Positions 6,150-15,257 of a stretch of DNA of 39,479 nt are shown here, in pieces; the stretch's first letter is position 1, and each line of letters opens with the position of its first letter. Origin of the DNA: Rhodobium orientis (lineage in GTDB: Bacteria; Pseudomonadota; Alphaproteobacteria; Rhizobiales; Rhodobiaceae). The notes beneath the pieces are model-generated. The model was not told where the DNA came from and ran no database searches. It worked only from the letters and a program-made list of their open reading frames with translations. A program made the translations under genes and the position numbers. The DNA lies in NCBI RefSeq assembly GCF_003258835.1, contig NZ_NPEV01000050.1, positions 1 to 39,479 on the forward strand. Reading direction: 5' to 3'.

Positions 6150-8597
6150 CTACACCTTCACCCGCTCCATCTTCGGATCGTAAAGCGGCCGCAACGACGC
6201 TTCGGCCGCAACGCGGGTGCCGGCGACGTCGATCTCGTAGGACGAGGCCAGCACTTCCGTCGCGCTTTCGCCCTTGCACGGAACGTAACCGAGGCAGATG
6301 GCGGCGCCGAGGTGGTGGCCGTAGGCGCCTGAGGTCAGGTGACCGGCGACCGCTCCGTCGCGAAGGATCGGTTCATTGTGATAGAGCAGCGGCTCGGGAT
6401 CGGTGAGGCGGAACTGCACCAGCCGGCGCGACAGACCCTCCTCCCGCTTTTTCAGCACGGCGTCACGGCCGATGAAATCGCCCTTGTCGGTCTTCACGGC
6501 AAAGCCGAGGCCGGCTTCCAGCACATGGTCCTCGTCGGTGATGTCGTAGCCGAAATGGCGGAACGCCTTTTCCAGCCGGCAACTGTCGAGCGCATGCATG
6601 CCGCAGAGTTTCAGGCCATGCGCGCTTCCCGCCTCCTCCAGCACCTCAAAGACGTGCGCCGCCTGGTCGCTCGAGACATAGATCTCCCAGCCGAGTTCGC
6701 CGACATAGGTGATGCGGTGCACGCGGGCCATCGCCATGCCGATCTCAATCTCGCGCATGGTGCCGAAGGGATGAGCGTCGTTGGAGAAATCGTCCGGCGA
6801 CACGGCCGCCATGATCTTGCGCGCGTTCGGCCCCATTAGCGCCAACACGGCCTCGGATGACGTCATGTCGGTGATCACCACATGGGCGTCGTCGTCCAGA
6901 TGTCGACGCAGCCAGGCGAGGTCGCGCCGAAGCGTGGCGCCGGGCACGATGAGTAGGAAGGCGGTTTCTGAAAGCCTTGTAACGGTGAGGTCGCATTCGA
7001 TGCCGCCGCGCGGGTTCAGCATCTGGGTGTAGACGATGCGGCCCGGTTCCACGTCGACGATGCCCGCGCAGAGCCGATCGAGGAAGCGGCAGGCGTCCCT
7101 GCCCTCCACCCGGATCTTGCCGAATGAGGTCATGTCGAAAAGGCCGGCGGCAGTGCGGACGGCCATGTGCTCGCGGGCGCTGTTGTCGAACCAGTTCTGG
7201 CGCTTCCAGGAGTAGCGGTACTCCGGCGCCTCGCCTTCGTCCGCGAACCAGTTGGCGCGCTCCCAGCCGGCCATTTCGCCGAATGCGCCCCCGCGCGCCT
7301 TCAGGTGTTCGTGCAGCGGCGAGCGGCGCAGGCCCCGCGCGGTCGCCGGCTGGCGATAGGGGAAGTGGTCGGCAAAGAGAAGGCCGAGGGTCTCGGTCAC
7401 ACGCGCCTTCAGATAAGCGCGATTGGCCTGGAACGGCTGGGCGCGGCGGATGTCGACGTCCCACAGATCGAAGGGCGGCGCGCCGTCGTCGATCCAGTGC
7501 GCCAGCGCCATGCCGGCGCCGCCGGAGGAGGCGATGCCGATGGAGTTGTAGCCGGCGGCGATCCAGTAACCGGCAAGCTCGGGCGCCTCGCCGAGATAGT
7601 AGCGGTCGTCCGGCGTGAAGCTCTCCGGGCCGTTGAAGAAGGTGTGGATGCCGGCCTCGGCGAGCATCGGCAGGCGGGAAACGGCCTTGTCGAGGATCGG
7701 CTCGAAATGGTCGAAGTCCTCGGGCAACTGGTCGAAGCAGAAATCGGCCGGAATGCCGTCCATGCCCCAGGGCTTGGCGACCGGCTCGAACGCGCCGACC
7801 AGCATCTTGCCGGCGTCCTCCTTGTAGTAGGCGTGCTCGTCCGGCACCCGCAGCACCGGCAGCGCCGGCAGGCCGTCGATGGACTCGGTGACCAGATAAA
7901 AGTGCTCGCAGGCGTGGAGCGGCAGGGTGACGCCGGAGCGGGCGGCAAGCTCGCGCGCCCACATGCCCGCGCAATTGACGACGACGTCCGTCTCGATGCG
8001 GTGCGGTTCGCCGTTCGTCTCGCAGATCACGCCGGTGACGCGCATGCCATTGCTGAGGACTTCGGCGACCGCGACGTCCTCAAAGACCTTCACGCCCCTG
8101 TTGCGCGCGCCTTTCGCCAATGCCATCGCCACATTCGCCGGGTCGCACTGGCCGTCGCCGGGAAGGTGGATCGCCGCGGTGACGCCCTCGGCGTTGAGGT
8201 ACGGGTAGAGCTCGGCAAGGCGTTCGGGCGATATCTCGTCGGCCTCGACGCCGAAGGCGCGGGCGAAGGCCGCCTGGCGCAGCAGTTCCTCGCGGCGCTC
8301 GTCGGTCAGCGCGACCGTGATCGAGCCGTTGCGGCGCATGCCGGTGGCGATCCCGGTCTCCTCCTCCAGGCGCTCATAGAGGTCGGCGGAGTATTTGGCG
8401 AGCCGGGTCAGGTTGGGCGAGGCGCGGAGCTGGCCGATCAGGCCGGCGGCGTGCCAGGTCGTGCCCGAGGTGAGCTTCTTCCTTTCCAGCAGCACCACGT
8501 CCTGCCAACCGAGCTTTGCCAGGTGATAGGCGATCGAGCAGCCGGAGACGCCGCCCCCGATGATGACGGCGCGGGCCTTGGTCGGCAGGTCGGCCAT
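6150..8597 (-). CDS. Dimethylglycine/sarcosine dehydrogenase-like FAD oxidoreductase with GcvT domain
   Basis: Encodes 815 residues. An N-terminal FAD domain of the DAO type starts at GGGVSGCSIAYHLAKLG; the motif SGTTWHAAGLIGQLR carries the histidine that binds FAD covalently in dimethylglycine and sarcosine dehydrogenases. A middle FAO_M-like segment is followed by a folate-binding GcvT region from about residue 430 and a GcvT C-terminal barrel near the end. Family members oxidise an N-methyl amine and pass the one-carbon unit to tetrahydrofolate. The exact substrate (dimethylglycine, sarcosine or a related N-methyl compound) cannot be read from the sequence. The start at 8597 has GAAGGAG upstream. 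The gene begins 11 bases after the XRE-cupin regulator stop, so the two form an operon. Confidence 0.9.
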   Translation of the reverse strand: MADLPTKARAVIIGGGVSGCSIAYHLAKLGWQDVVLLERKKLTSGTTWHAAGLIGQLRASPNLTRLAKYSADLYERLEEETGIATGMRRNGSITVALTDERREELLRQAAFARAFGVEADEISPERLAELYPYLNAEGVTAAIHLPGDGQCDPANVAMALAKGARNRGVKVFEDVAVAEVLSNGMRVTGVICETNGEPHRIETDVVVNCAGMWARELAARSGVTLPLHACEHFYLVTESIDGLPALPVLRVPDEHAYYKEDAGKMLVGAFEPVAKPWGMDGIPADFCFDQLPEDFDHFEPILDKAVSRLPMLAEAGIHTFFNGPESFTPDDRYYLGEAPELAGYWIAAGYNSIGIASSGGAGMALAHWIDDGAPPFDLWDVDIRRAQPFQANRAYLKARVTETLGLLFADHFPYRQPATARGLRRSPLHEHLKARGGAFGEMAGWERANWFADEGEAPEYRYSWKRQNWFDNSAREHMAVRTAAGLFDMTSFGKIRVEGRDACRFLDRLCAGIVDVEPGRIVYTQMLNPRGGIECDLTVTRLSETAFLLIVPGATLRRDLAWLRRHLDDDAHVVITDMTSSEAVLALMGPNARKIMAAVSPDDFSNDAHPFGTMREIEIGMAMARVHRITYVGELGWEIYVSSDQAAHVFEVLEEAGSAHGLKLCGMHALDSCRLEKAFRHFGYDITDEDHVLEAGLGFAVKTDKGDFIGRDAVLKKREEGLSRRLVQFRLTDPEPLLYHNEPILRDGAVAGHLTSGAYGHHLGAAICLGYVPCKGESATEVLASSYEIDVAGTRVAAEASLRPLYDPKMERVKV

Positions 8598-8608
8598 GGT
8601 GGACTCCT

Positions 8609-9250
8609 TCAAGGGGATGGCAGGCTGGGGTGGCAACGCCTCAAGCGGCAATAGACCGGCGGTGAGCAGACCCAGAAGATGACGGTCTCCCGTTTGCCGG
8701 GGTTGCGCCAGCGGGTCGGGCGGTCGCGGAACTGGAAGCTGTCGCCCTCGCCGAGCCGGAATGTCCGCTCGCCAATGCTCAGTTCCAGTTCTCCGGAGAC
8801 GACGACGCCGCCGTCATTGGTCGGGCGGGCCGGCAGGGGACCGCTTTCGGTGCCCGGCGCAAAGACCGAGCGCAGCATCTCGAAATCCCCGGACAGGTCC
8901 GGCGACAGCAATTCCTCGGTGAGGCCGGTCTCGCTGGTGCCGAGCTGCTGGCGGGCGCCGACACGGACGATCAGGCCGCGCTCTTCGGCCGGAGCGTCTT
9001 CGTTGCGGAAGAAAAAGCTGATCGGCACGGAGAAGAACCGCGAAATGATCCTGAGATCGGCGATGGAGGCGCTGCCAAGGCCGCGTTCGACCTGGCTGAG
9101 CCAGCCGACGGAGCGTTTCAGTTCCGCGGCAAGCTCGGTCAGCGGCACCTTCCGGCTCTTGCGCAACAGGCGGATATCCGCACCGACGCCGGAATGTCCG
9201 GCACGTGGGGGGTCGGAAGCCGTTCCTTCCGTTCTGGAGGACCTGCCCAA
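8609..9250 (-). CDS. XRE-family regulator with C-terminal cupin domain
   Basis: Encodes 213 residues. The N-terminal helix-turn-helix covers about residues 23-77 (IRLLRKSRKVPLTELAAELK, then SVGWLSQVERG), and the cupin fold covers about 125-195 (GGVVVSGELELSIGERTFRL followed by EGDSFQF). This layout is typical of regulators of amine, polyamine or amino-acid catabolism, in which the cupin binds the small-molecule effector. A TTG start at 9250 is supported by GGAG seven bases upstream. It precedes the dehydrogenase gene on the same strand and probably controls it. A 20-base perfect palindrome 23 bases before the start codon is a candidate autoregulatory operator. Confidence 0.9.
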   Translation of the reverse strand: MGRSSRTEGTASDPPRAGHSGVGADIRLLRKSRKVPLTELAAELKRSVGWLSQVERGLGSASIADLRIISRFFSVPISFFFRNEDAPAEERGLIVRVGARQQLGTSETGLTEELLSPDLSGDFEMLRSVFAPGTESGPLPARPTNDGGVVVSGELELSIGERTFRLGEGDSFQFRDRPTRWRNPGKRETVIFWVCSPPVYCRLRRCHPSLPSP

Positions 9251-9614
9251 AATCTTACTCCGAAGTTGAATAAAATGAAAATATTTTCATTTCTACTTTT
9301 TCTGAAATCAAATTTCAATCCGTATCTTACATTATACGCATTTTGTATGACGGCGGATGGCATGTCCGCGGGACAGCAAAACGCCGCCTCGTGGAAGGTC
9401 CTCGACCTGTGAAGGGCATGTTTAACGCCTACAACCACCCGTAACTACGGCGCCCGCACCGGGACATATACAATTTTATCGATTTACATCGTAGAAAACA
9501 CACGAATTCGGCGAATAAATTGCGTCGAGTATTAGATGTAAACCAGAAACAGATAACTATCATGTAACTAATACTCCCTAAGATGCCCAACCGAATTGGG
9601 TCGAGTCTTCAGCA
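9251..9614. other. AT-rich divergent intergenic region (364 bases)
   Basis: This stretch between the minus-strand regulator and the plus-strand GGDEF-EAL gene is much more AT-rich than its surroundings. It holds the palindrome at 9273-9292 and an eight-base inverted pair, TTTACATC near 9483 and GATGTAAA near 9535. I find no credible coding frame: the open frames across it are low-complexity or continue from neighbouring shadows. It should contain promoters for both flanking genes, but I could not assign clear -35/-10 boxes. Confidence 0.6.
9273..9292. promoter_or_regulatory. 20-base perfect palindrome, candidate XRE-cupin operator
   Basis: AAATGAAAATATTTTCATTT is a perfect palindrome in an AT-rich stretch just upstream of the XRE-cupin start codon at 9250. 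Its size and place suit a homodimeric helix-turn-helix repressor controlling its own operon. No experimental support can be read from the sequence. Confidence 0.45.
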
Positions 9615-11183
9615 ATGCCACGTGGAACCAAAGCACTGAAACAGCGAGCAGTCACGGACGCCCTTGTCCTGGGCGTGGGTGCGGTCGTGCTTTGGCGGGT
9701 CGGCCATCGCCTCGATATCTTCGAGTCCATCGTGGGGTTCATCGAAAGTCACGAGTCCTGGGAACTCGACGAACTCGTCGTCGCGCTCATCGCGCTTGGC
9801 CTGGCCGGTTTCATCTATTCGGCACGGCGGCTCGCGGACCTCAGATACGAATATGGGCGCCGGATGAGGGCGGAGGCCGACGCCAGATGGTCGGCGCAAC
9901 ACGATGCGCTGACCGGGCTGCCCAACCGGCGCTTCCTGGAAGAGCGGTTTCGCGAGCTGAGCGAGCCGCCGAACCAGCGGTCCTTCGCTCTCCTGCTCAT
10001 CGACCTCAACGGCTTCAAGCGCATCAACGACCTGCGCGGCCACGACGTCGGCGACCGGCTGCTGGAGACTGTCGCGGAACGGCTGGTCGAGACGATCCCG
10101 AACGGCACGGTCGCCCGCTATGGCGGCGACGAATTCATGGCACTCCTGCCCGGCAAGAACCGCGACCAGGCGGCCGAGGTCGCCGATGCGGTCCTGAAGG
10201 CGTTTGCCGTGCCGGCCTATATCGACGGCCACCCTTACCGGGTCGGCACCGCGATCGGCATTGCCGGCTATCCCTGCCACACCGACCAGGTGGAGGACCT
10301 GGTCCGGCTGGCCGATATCGCCATGTACCGGGCGAAAACGACGCTCGGCGACGGTGCGATCGTCTTCAATTCGTCCTTCCTGACGGACCTGCACCGCACG
10401 GAGGAGGGCGAGAAGGCGCTCGCCGATGCCATGCGGCGCGGCCAGATCCGGCCGCACTACCAGCCGCTGATCGATCTTTCCGACGGACACGTTATCGGCT
10501 GCGAGGCTTTGGCACGGTGGGAGCGGGACGACGGCTCCTTCGTGCCGCCGGGCGAGTTCATTCCGCTTGCGGAATCCATGGGCGTCATCGACGGGCTGTC
10601 CTTCGATCTCCTCAGGCAGGCCTGCCGCGACGTCATCTCGTGGGATGCGCCGATCTTCCTGTCGTTCAACCTTTCGGCCGTGCAGTTCGAAGATCCCTCG
10701 CTCGCCCTCAAGATCCTCGCCATCCTCAACGAGACCGGCGTTGCGCCCACGCGGCTGGAACTGGAAATCACCGAAAGCGTCTTCGTTCACAACGAGGCGA
10801 CGACGCTCGCCGTCATCGACCAGTTGCGGCAGCTCGGCATCCGCATCGCGCTCGACGATTTCGGCACCGGCTATTCGAGCCTGTCGCGCCTGGCCAACCT
10901 GTCGATCGACCGGGTCAAGATCGATCACAGCTTCGTCGGCCGCTGCCTTGACGACGCGCGAAGCATGAGCGTCGTCAAGGCGATCGTCTCGCTGAGCCGG
11001 ACCCTCGGGCTTTCGGTGACGGCGGAAGGCATCGAGACGCAGCCGCAATACGCGCGGCTGAAGAAGATCGGCTGCAATGTCGGCCAGGGCTTCCTGTTCG
11101 GCAAGGCGCTTCCGGCCGCGGACTTCCACCGCCTGCTGCAGGACGCCAGCGCGAGGCCCCTGCTGGCGAGCCGGCGGGCGTAA
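9615..11183 (+). CDS. Membrane-anchored GGDEF-EAL cyclic-di-GMP enzyme
   Basis: Encodes 522 residues. Two hydrophobic segments at about 15-28 and 53-70 anchor it to the inner membrane, with a short loop between them and no recognisable sensor domain. The diguanylate cyclase domain has an intact GGDEF motif (170-174, RYGGDEF); no RxxD inhibitory site precedes it. The EAL domain keeps E297-A298-L299, N352, E384 in LELEITES, the DD pair at 414-415 in DDFGTGYSSL, K435 and E471 in AEGIET, so phosphodiesterase activity is expected. The net effect on cyclic-di-GMP cannot be predicted. The start codon lacks a strong Shine-Dalgarno. It converges on the next gene with a six-base gap. Confidence 0.93.
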   Translation: MPRGTKALKQRAVTDALVLGVGAVVLWRVGHRLDIFESIVGFIESHESWELDELVVALIALGLAGFIYSARRLADLRYEYGRRMRAEADARWSAQHDALTGLPNRRFLEERFRELSEPPNQRSFALLLIDLNGFKRINDLRGHDVGDRLLETVAERLVETIPNGTVARYGGDEFMALLPGKNRDQAAEVADAVLKAFAVPAYIDGHPYRVGTAIGIAGYPCHTDQVEDLVRLADIAMYRAKTTLGDGAIVFNSSFLTDLHRTEEGEKALADAMRRGQIRPHYQPLIDLSDGHVIGCEALARWERDDGSFVPPGEFIPLAESMGVIDGLSFDLLRQACRDVISWDAPIFLSFNLSAVQFEDPSLALKILAILNETGVAPTRLELEITESVFVHNEATTLAVIDQLRQLGIRIALDDFGTGYSSLSRLANLSIDRVKIDHSFVGRCLDDARSMSVVKAIVSLSRTLGLSVTAEGIETQPQYARLKKIGCNVGQGFLFGKALPAADFHRLLQDASARPLLASRRA

Positions 11184-11189
11184 GACGCG

Positions 11190-12074
11190 TCACCGGAAGA
11201 GACCGTTCCGCTCCTCAAGCCAGACGAGATAGGCGCTGTGGTCGAGCTCCGCGCCGCCCGGCCTTGTCGCAAGCTCGCGATAGGCCGTGCGCGCCGCCTC
11301 CGTCAGCGGCAGGGTCAGGCCCGCCGCCTCGGCCGCGGCGACGGCGTTTTCCAGATCCTTGAGCTGCATGCGCACCGCGCCGCCGGGCGTCCAGTTGCGG
11401 TCCAGCATGCGCTGGCCGTGCAGTTCCAGGATGCGCGAGGTGGCGAACCCGCCCATCAGCGTCTCGCGCACGGCGACCGGGTCGCAGCCGGTCTTTTCGG
11501 CGAGCAATAATCCTTCCGAGACCGCACCGATGGTGACCCCGACGATCGCCTGGTTGACGAGCTTGGCCGCCTGGCCGGCGCCGTGGCCGCCCACAAAGGT
11601 CGGCCGGCCCATGCTTTCGAACAACGGCCTGGCGCGGGCGAAATCCGCCTCCTCGGCGCCCGCCATGATGACCAGCGAGGCCGCGATTGCGCCGGCCTCG
11701 CCACCGGAGACCGGCGCATCGATATGGGCGTGGCCCGCTTCGCCGAGCCGCGCGGCGTGGTCGCGGGCGATTTCCGGTGCGATCGACGACATGTCGATAA
11801 AGAGCGCTCCCCGCCGGGCCGCTTCCGCCGCGCCGCCCGTGCCGAAATAGAGATCCGTTACAGCGCCGCCGTCGGCGACCATGGTGATAACCGCATCGGC
11901 GTCCGCAACCGCATCGGCAACGCCTGTCGCCACCCGCACCACGTCGGCGAGCGCCTCGGCCTTGCCGCCGGTCCGGTTCCAGACCGCGACATCGAATCCG
12001 GCAGCAGCAATATTGCGGGCCATCGGCGCGCCCATGATGCCGGTGCCGAGAAAAGCGATCCGCGCGATCTCCAT
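11190..12074 (-). CDS. NAD(P)-dependent beta-hydroxyacid dehydrogenase (3-hydroxyisobutyrate dehydrogenase family)
   Basis: Encodes 294 residues. The Rossmann start is FLGTGIMGAPMARN with the GxGxxG-type loop; the substrate-binding segment is DAPVSGGEAGA and the catalytic lysine lies in GHGAGQAAKLVNQ. The all-helical C-terminal domain has the expected length. The family includes 3-hydroxyisobutyrate dehydrogenase, tartronate-semialdehyde reductase and succinic-semialdehyde reductases, and sequence alone does not choose between them. The start at 12074 is fixed by AAGGAG. It lies 19 bases after the DUF938 methyltransferase gene on the same strand and is probably co-transcribed. A glycerate kinase gene further along would fit tartronate-semialdehyde reduction, but the two are not adjacent. 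Confidence 0.9.
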   Translation of the reverse strand: MEIARIAFLGTGIMGAPMARNIAAAGFDVAVWNRTGGKAEALADVVRVATGVADAVADADAVITMVADGGAVTDLYFGTGGAAEAARRGALFIDMSSIAPEIARDHAARLGEAGHAHIDAPVSGGEAGAIAASLVIMAGAEEADFARARPLFESMGRPTFVGGHGAGQAAKLVNQAIVGVTIGAVSEGLLLAEKTGCDPVAVRETLMGGFATSRILELHGQRMLDRNWTPGGAVRMQLKDLENAVAAAEAAGLTLPLTEAARTAYRELATRPGGAELDHSAYLVWLEERNGLFR

Positions 12075-12093
12075 CGCCCCTCTCCTTTTGCAA

Positions 12094-12822
12094 TCAGGGC
12101 CGGTCGAATTCCAGAATGAAGTTGTTGGCCGGCATTTCGTGGATGGCGGCAAGGAACAGGCCATCGCGCGCTGCCGGCGCTTCGATCTCGGCGATATCGC
12201 GCACGCCCCAGGAGGGATCCTGGGCCTTCAGCGAGGCATCGAAGCGCTGATTGCTGTCGGCGGTGTGGGCGCCGCCGCGGGTGAAGGGGCCGTAGAAGAG
12301 CAGCGCCCCGCCCGGCTTCAGGTAGCGTCCCGCGGCCGACAGGATACCGAGGGTCACGGCAAACGGCGCGATGTGGGTGATGTTGATGGCAAGGATCGCG
12401 GAGAGATTACCGAGCGGCGGCTGGTCGTCGCCCTCGAACGTCCAGTCCCGCGCCGACGCATCGAGGACGCGTGCCGGCATGATGTTGGGAAGGCCGGCGT
12501 GACGCCGCCAGGCTTCGATGCTCTCCACATGGGCGGGCTCGGCATCCGTCGGCCACCACACGAGATCGGGAAAGGTCTCGGCAAAGGCAACCGCATGCTG
12601 GCCGGTGCCGCTGGCAATTTCCAGGGCGTGGCCGGGCTCGCCGAGCGTCAGCACCTTTCGCGCAATGGCGAGAATCGGATCGCGGTTGCGGTGAAAGGCG
12701 GCAGCATCGAGCCGCGAATCGTGGGCGTGCTCGCCGGCGCGTTGATCGAAGCGCCGCGTCCATTCCGGCATTTCGTCGGTCCCCTCCATTGTGCCGCGTT
12801 TGCGGTCGTCTGGCCCAACCAT
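12094..12822 (-). CDS. DUF938 SAM-dependent methyltransferase-like protein
   Basis: Encodes 242 residues. The class I methyltransferase motif I is ALEIASGTGQHAVAFA, preceded by AAAFHRNRDPILAIARKVL, and later segments include WWPTDAEPAHVESI and LAINITHIAPF; this pattern is that of the DUF938 family. Its substrate is not known. The start at 12822 is favoured by AAGG six bases upstream, whereas the internal ATG at 12789 has no Shine-Dalgarno. It is the first gene of a likely pair with the downstream dehydrogenase. It is divergent from the nitronate monooxygenase gene with 111 bases between start codons. Confidence 0.85.
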   Translation of the reverse strand: MVGPDDRKRGTMEGTDEMPEWTRRFDQRAGEHAHDSRLDAAAFHRNRDPILAIARKVLTLGEPGHALEIASGTGQHAVAFAETFPDLVWWPTDAEPAHVESIEAWRRHAGLPNIMPARVLDASARDWTFEGDDQPPLGNLSAILAINITHIAPFAVTLGILSAAGRYLKPGGALLFYGPFTRGGAHTADSNQRFDASLKAQDPSWGVRDIAEIEAPAARDGLFLAAIHEMPANNFILEFDRP

Positions 12823-12933
12823 AGCAAACCTTGCCGGAATTGCGCGCGAGGTCTTCAAGGATTTCGCCTTTGCCGGCTATAGTCGGCGCCCGTCTCCGGA
12901 CCTACCTCCTTTCAACGCCGCTGTGAGTACCCG

Positions 12934-13908
12934 ATGGCCCTGCCCCCAATCCTCCAAGGTCTTGCCCTTCCCGCCGTCGGCGCACCGATGTTCCTGATCG
13001 CCCGACCGAAGCTGGTGATCGCCCAGTGCCGGGCCGGCATCGTCGGCTCCTTTCCCGCGCTCAACGCCCGGCCCAAGGAGCTGCTTTCCGACTGGCTGAA
13101 GGAGATTTCCGAGGCACTCGATGCGCACAACCAGGCCCATCCGGACGCCCCCGCCGCGCCCTTCGCGGTCAACCAGATCGTCCACCGCTCCAACGACCGG
13201 CTGATGCACGACCTCGAGGTTTGCGTGACGCACCGGGTGCCGATCGTCATCACCTCGCTCGGCGCCCGCGAGGAGGTCACCGAGGCGGTCCATTCCTATG
13301 GCGGCATCGTGCTGCACGACGTCATCAACGACCGGTTCGCCAGGAAGGCCATCGAAAAGGGCGCCGACGGGCTGATCGCGGTCGCCGCCGGCGCCGGCGG
13401 CCATGCCGGCACCACCTCGCCCTTTGCCCTGATCCAGGAGATCCGCGCCTGGTTCGACGGACCGCTGCTCCTGTCCGGCGCGATCGCCACCGGCGGCGCG
13501 GTGCTCGCGGCGCAAGCGATGGGCGCCGACCTTGCCTATATCGGCTCGGCCTTCATTGCCTCTGAGGAAGCCGAGACCGATCCCGCCTACAAGCAGATGA
13601 TCGTCGACGGCGCCTCACCGGACATCGTCTATTCGAACTATTTTTCAGGGGTGCACGGCAACTATCTGAAGCCATCGGTGATAAACGCCGGCTTCGATCC
13701 GGACGACCTGCCGGACGGCGATGTGTCGACCATGGACTTCGCCAGCCGCGAAGCGGCGGGCGGCGACAAGCCGAAGGCGTGGAAGACGATCTGGGGTGCC
13801 GGACAGGGCATCGGCGCCGTCAGGGAAATCGCTCCGGCGGGCGAGATCGTCGCCCGGATGAAGGCGGAATACGCGGCAGCGCGGGCGCGGCTCTGCGCCG
13901 GGCCGTGA
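12934..13908 (+). CDS. Nitronate monooxygenase-family FMN flavoprotein
   Basis: Encodes 324 residues with a TIM-barrel pattern of the 2-nitropropane dioxygenase family. Visible markers are GAPMFLIA near the N-terminus, CRAGIVGSFPALN, the AAGAGGHAGTTSPF glycine-rich FMN phosphate segment, LLSGAIATGGAV and YIGSAFIASEEAE. The family oxidises alkyl nitronates such as propionate-3-nitronate, using FMN and oxygen, and may protect against nitro toxins; some members are quinone reductases. It ends four bases before the convergent small protein gene and stands alone on this strand. Confidence 0.88.
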   Translation: MALPPILQGLALPAVGAPMFLIARPKLVIAQCRAGIVGSFPALNARPKELLSDWLKEISEALDAHNQAHPDAPAAPFAVNQIVHRSNDRLMHDLEVCVTHRVPIVITSLGAREEVTEAVHSYGGIVLHDVINDRFARKAIEKGADGLIAVAAGAGGHAGTTSPFALIQEIRAWFDGPLLLSGAIATGGAVLAAQAMGADLAYIGSAFIASEEAETDPAYKQMIVDGASPDIVYSNYFSGVHGNYLKPSVINAGFDPDDLPDGDVSTMDFASREAAGGDKPKAWKTIWGAGQGIGAVREIAPAGEIVARMKAEYAAARARLCAGP

Positions 13909-13912
13909 GCGC

Positions 13913-14122
13913 TTAGTGCCTTTGGGCCTTTTCGGCCTCGGCTTCCGCGATCTTCTGCGACAGCGCCTCGCCGTCGGCGGTCAGGAGAACCGCGCCGCGC
14001 GCGGTTTCCTCGGCGAAGCCTTCCTCGACCAGACCGTCGCGAACCCAGATCGGCAGCGTGCGAGCCGGATAGTCGCGATACATTTCCAGGAGGATTTCGC
14101 GGTAGAGGTTGCCGTTGGCCAT
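13913..14122 (-). CDS. Small hypothetical protein
   Basis: Encodes 69 residues starting MANGNLYREILLEMYRDYP, acidic and predicted mostly helical, with an Ala/Glu-rich tail. The start at 14122 is supported by GAGGG five bases upstream; the frame is open to 14299 but the added residues look like translated intergenic DNA. No family function is recognised. It is convergent with the nitronate monooxygenase gene and divergent from the DMT transporter gene. Confidence 0.65.
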   Translation of the reverse strand: MANGNLYREILLEMYRDYPARTLPIWVRDGLVEEGFAEETARGAVLLTADGEALSQKIAEAEAEKAQRH

Positions 14123-14333
14123 GATCGCCCTCATTCCCCAAATTGACCGTCCCCAGTTGACGTTAAAAATGGTTAACGAACGGTGAAAGCTTGCGGCCAA
14201 CGGCGCCATTACTTGCGATTCGCGTCCCGCGTGCAACCGACGGCATTCCAATACCGCCGCCGGATCGGACGCCCTCTTGTGCAGGTGCACATCCGGCATT
14301 TCCTTGAGCCCGACATGGCCCTACAAAGTGTCA

Positions 14334-15257
14334 ATGACATCCCCCGTTCCGGCCGAGGCCGGCCCCCTTTCCTCTCCTGCCGTTCGCGCCACCCTGTGGA
14401 TGGCCGGCGCCGCCGTCACGCTCGCCGTCAGCGCCGTGCTGATCCGCATCGCCGGTCAGACGCTCAACACCTTCGTCATCGTCTTTTTCCGCAATTTCAT
14501 CGCCGTCATCCTGATGGCGCCGTTCCTCTGCTGGCCGCGGCCGCTCGGCGTCGTGCCGCATCGCCCGAAGCTCCTGATGCTGCGCGCCGTCTTCGCGTTC
14601 TTCACCATGTCGATGTGGTTCGGGGCGCTCGCCCACCTGCCGACCGGCGAGGCGGTGGCGCTCAATTTCACGGCGCCGGTCTTCACGACGATCCTTGCCG
14701 CCCTGTTCATCGGCGAGCGCGTGCGGTTCCACCGGCTTTCCGCCGTGACTGTCGGCATCGTCGGCGTGCTCATCATCCTGCAGCCGGGCTTTTCCACGGT
14801 CACGCCCTACCACGCGCTGCCGCTGGCCGCGGCGATGACCATGGCGGCCGGCAGCGTGATGATCCGGCAACTCGCCCAGAGCGACCATCCGAACGTCATC
14901 ATCTTCTACACCAGCCTCTTCGTGATGCCGCTGGTGACGCCGTTCGCCGTCGCCAACTGGCAGACGCCGACCGGTGCGGAATGGCTGCTGCTGATCGCCA
15001 TCGGCATCACCACCACCCTCACCCACCAGTGCATGACGCGGGCGTTCAAGACGGCGGAAGCAAGCTTCGTTGCCGGCATCAGCTTCCTGCGCCTGCCGCT
15101 GGCGGTGCTCGCCGCCTGGCTCGTCTTCGACGAGTGGCCGAAGGGCGCGATCTGGCTCGGCGGGATCATCATCGTCGCGGCCAACGTCTACATCGCCCAC
15201 CGGGAGCTGACGCTCGCCCGGCGCAGCCGCATTTCGGCAGAGAACGACCTCAGCTAG
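14334..15257 (+). CDS. DMT-superfamily (EamA) permease
   Basis: Encodes 307 residues with about ten hydrophobic segments in two EamA repeats. The first repeat includes VIVFFRNFIAVILMAPF and ALAHLPTGEAVALNFTAPVFTTI; the second includes THQCMTRAFKTAEASFVAGISFLRLP, a usual EamA pattern. Such carriers export amino acids or metabolites; the substrate is unknown. The start at 14334 gives the normal N-terminus, although its Shine-Dalgarno is weak. Its stop overlaps the 3' end of a convergent second EamA permease gene by eight bases. Confidence 0.88.
   Translation: MTSPVPAEAGPLSSPAVRATLWMAGAAVTLAVSAVLIRIAGQTLNTFVIVFFRNFIAVILMAPFLCWPRPLGVVPHRPKLLMLRAVFAFFTMSMWFGALAHLPTGEAVALNFTAPVFTTILAALFIGERVRFHRLSAVTVGIVGVLIILQPGFSTVTPYHALPLAAAMTMAAGSVMIRQLAQSDHPNVIIFYTSLFVMPLVTPFAVANWQTPTGAEWLLLIAIGITTTLTHQCMTRAFKTAEASFVAGISFLRLPLAVLAAWLVFDEWPKGAIWLGGIIIVAANVYIAHRELTLARRSRISAENDLS

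Noticed and set aside
9139-9438. Minus-strand frame in the intergenic region before the XRE-cupin gene
   Set aside because: It overlaps the N-terminal coding part of the regulator in another frame, has no Shine-Dalgarno and no recognisable fold.
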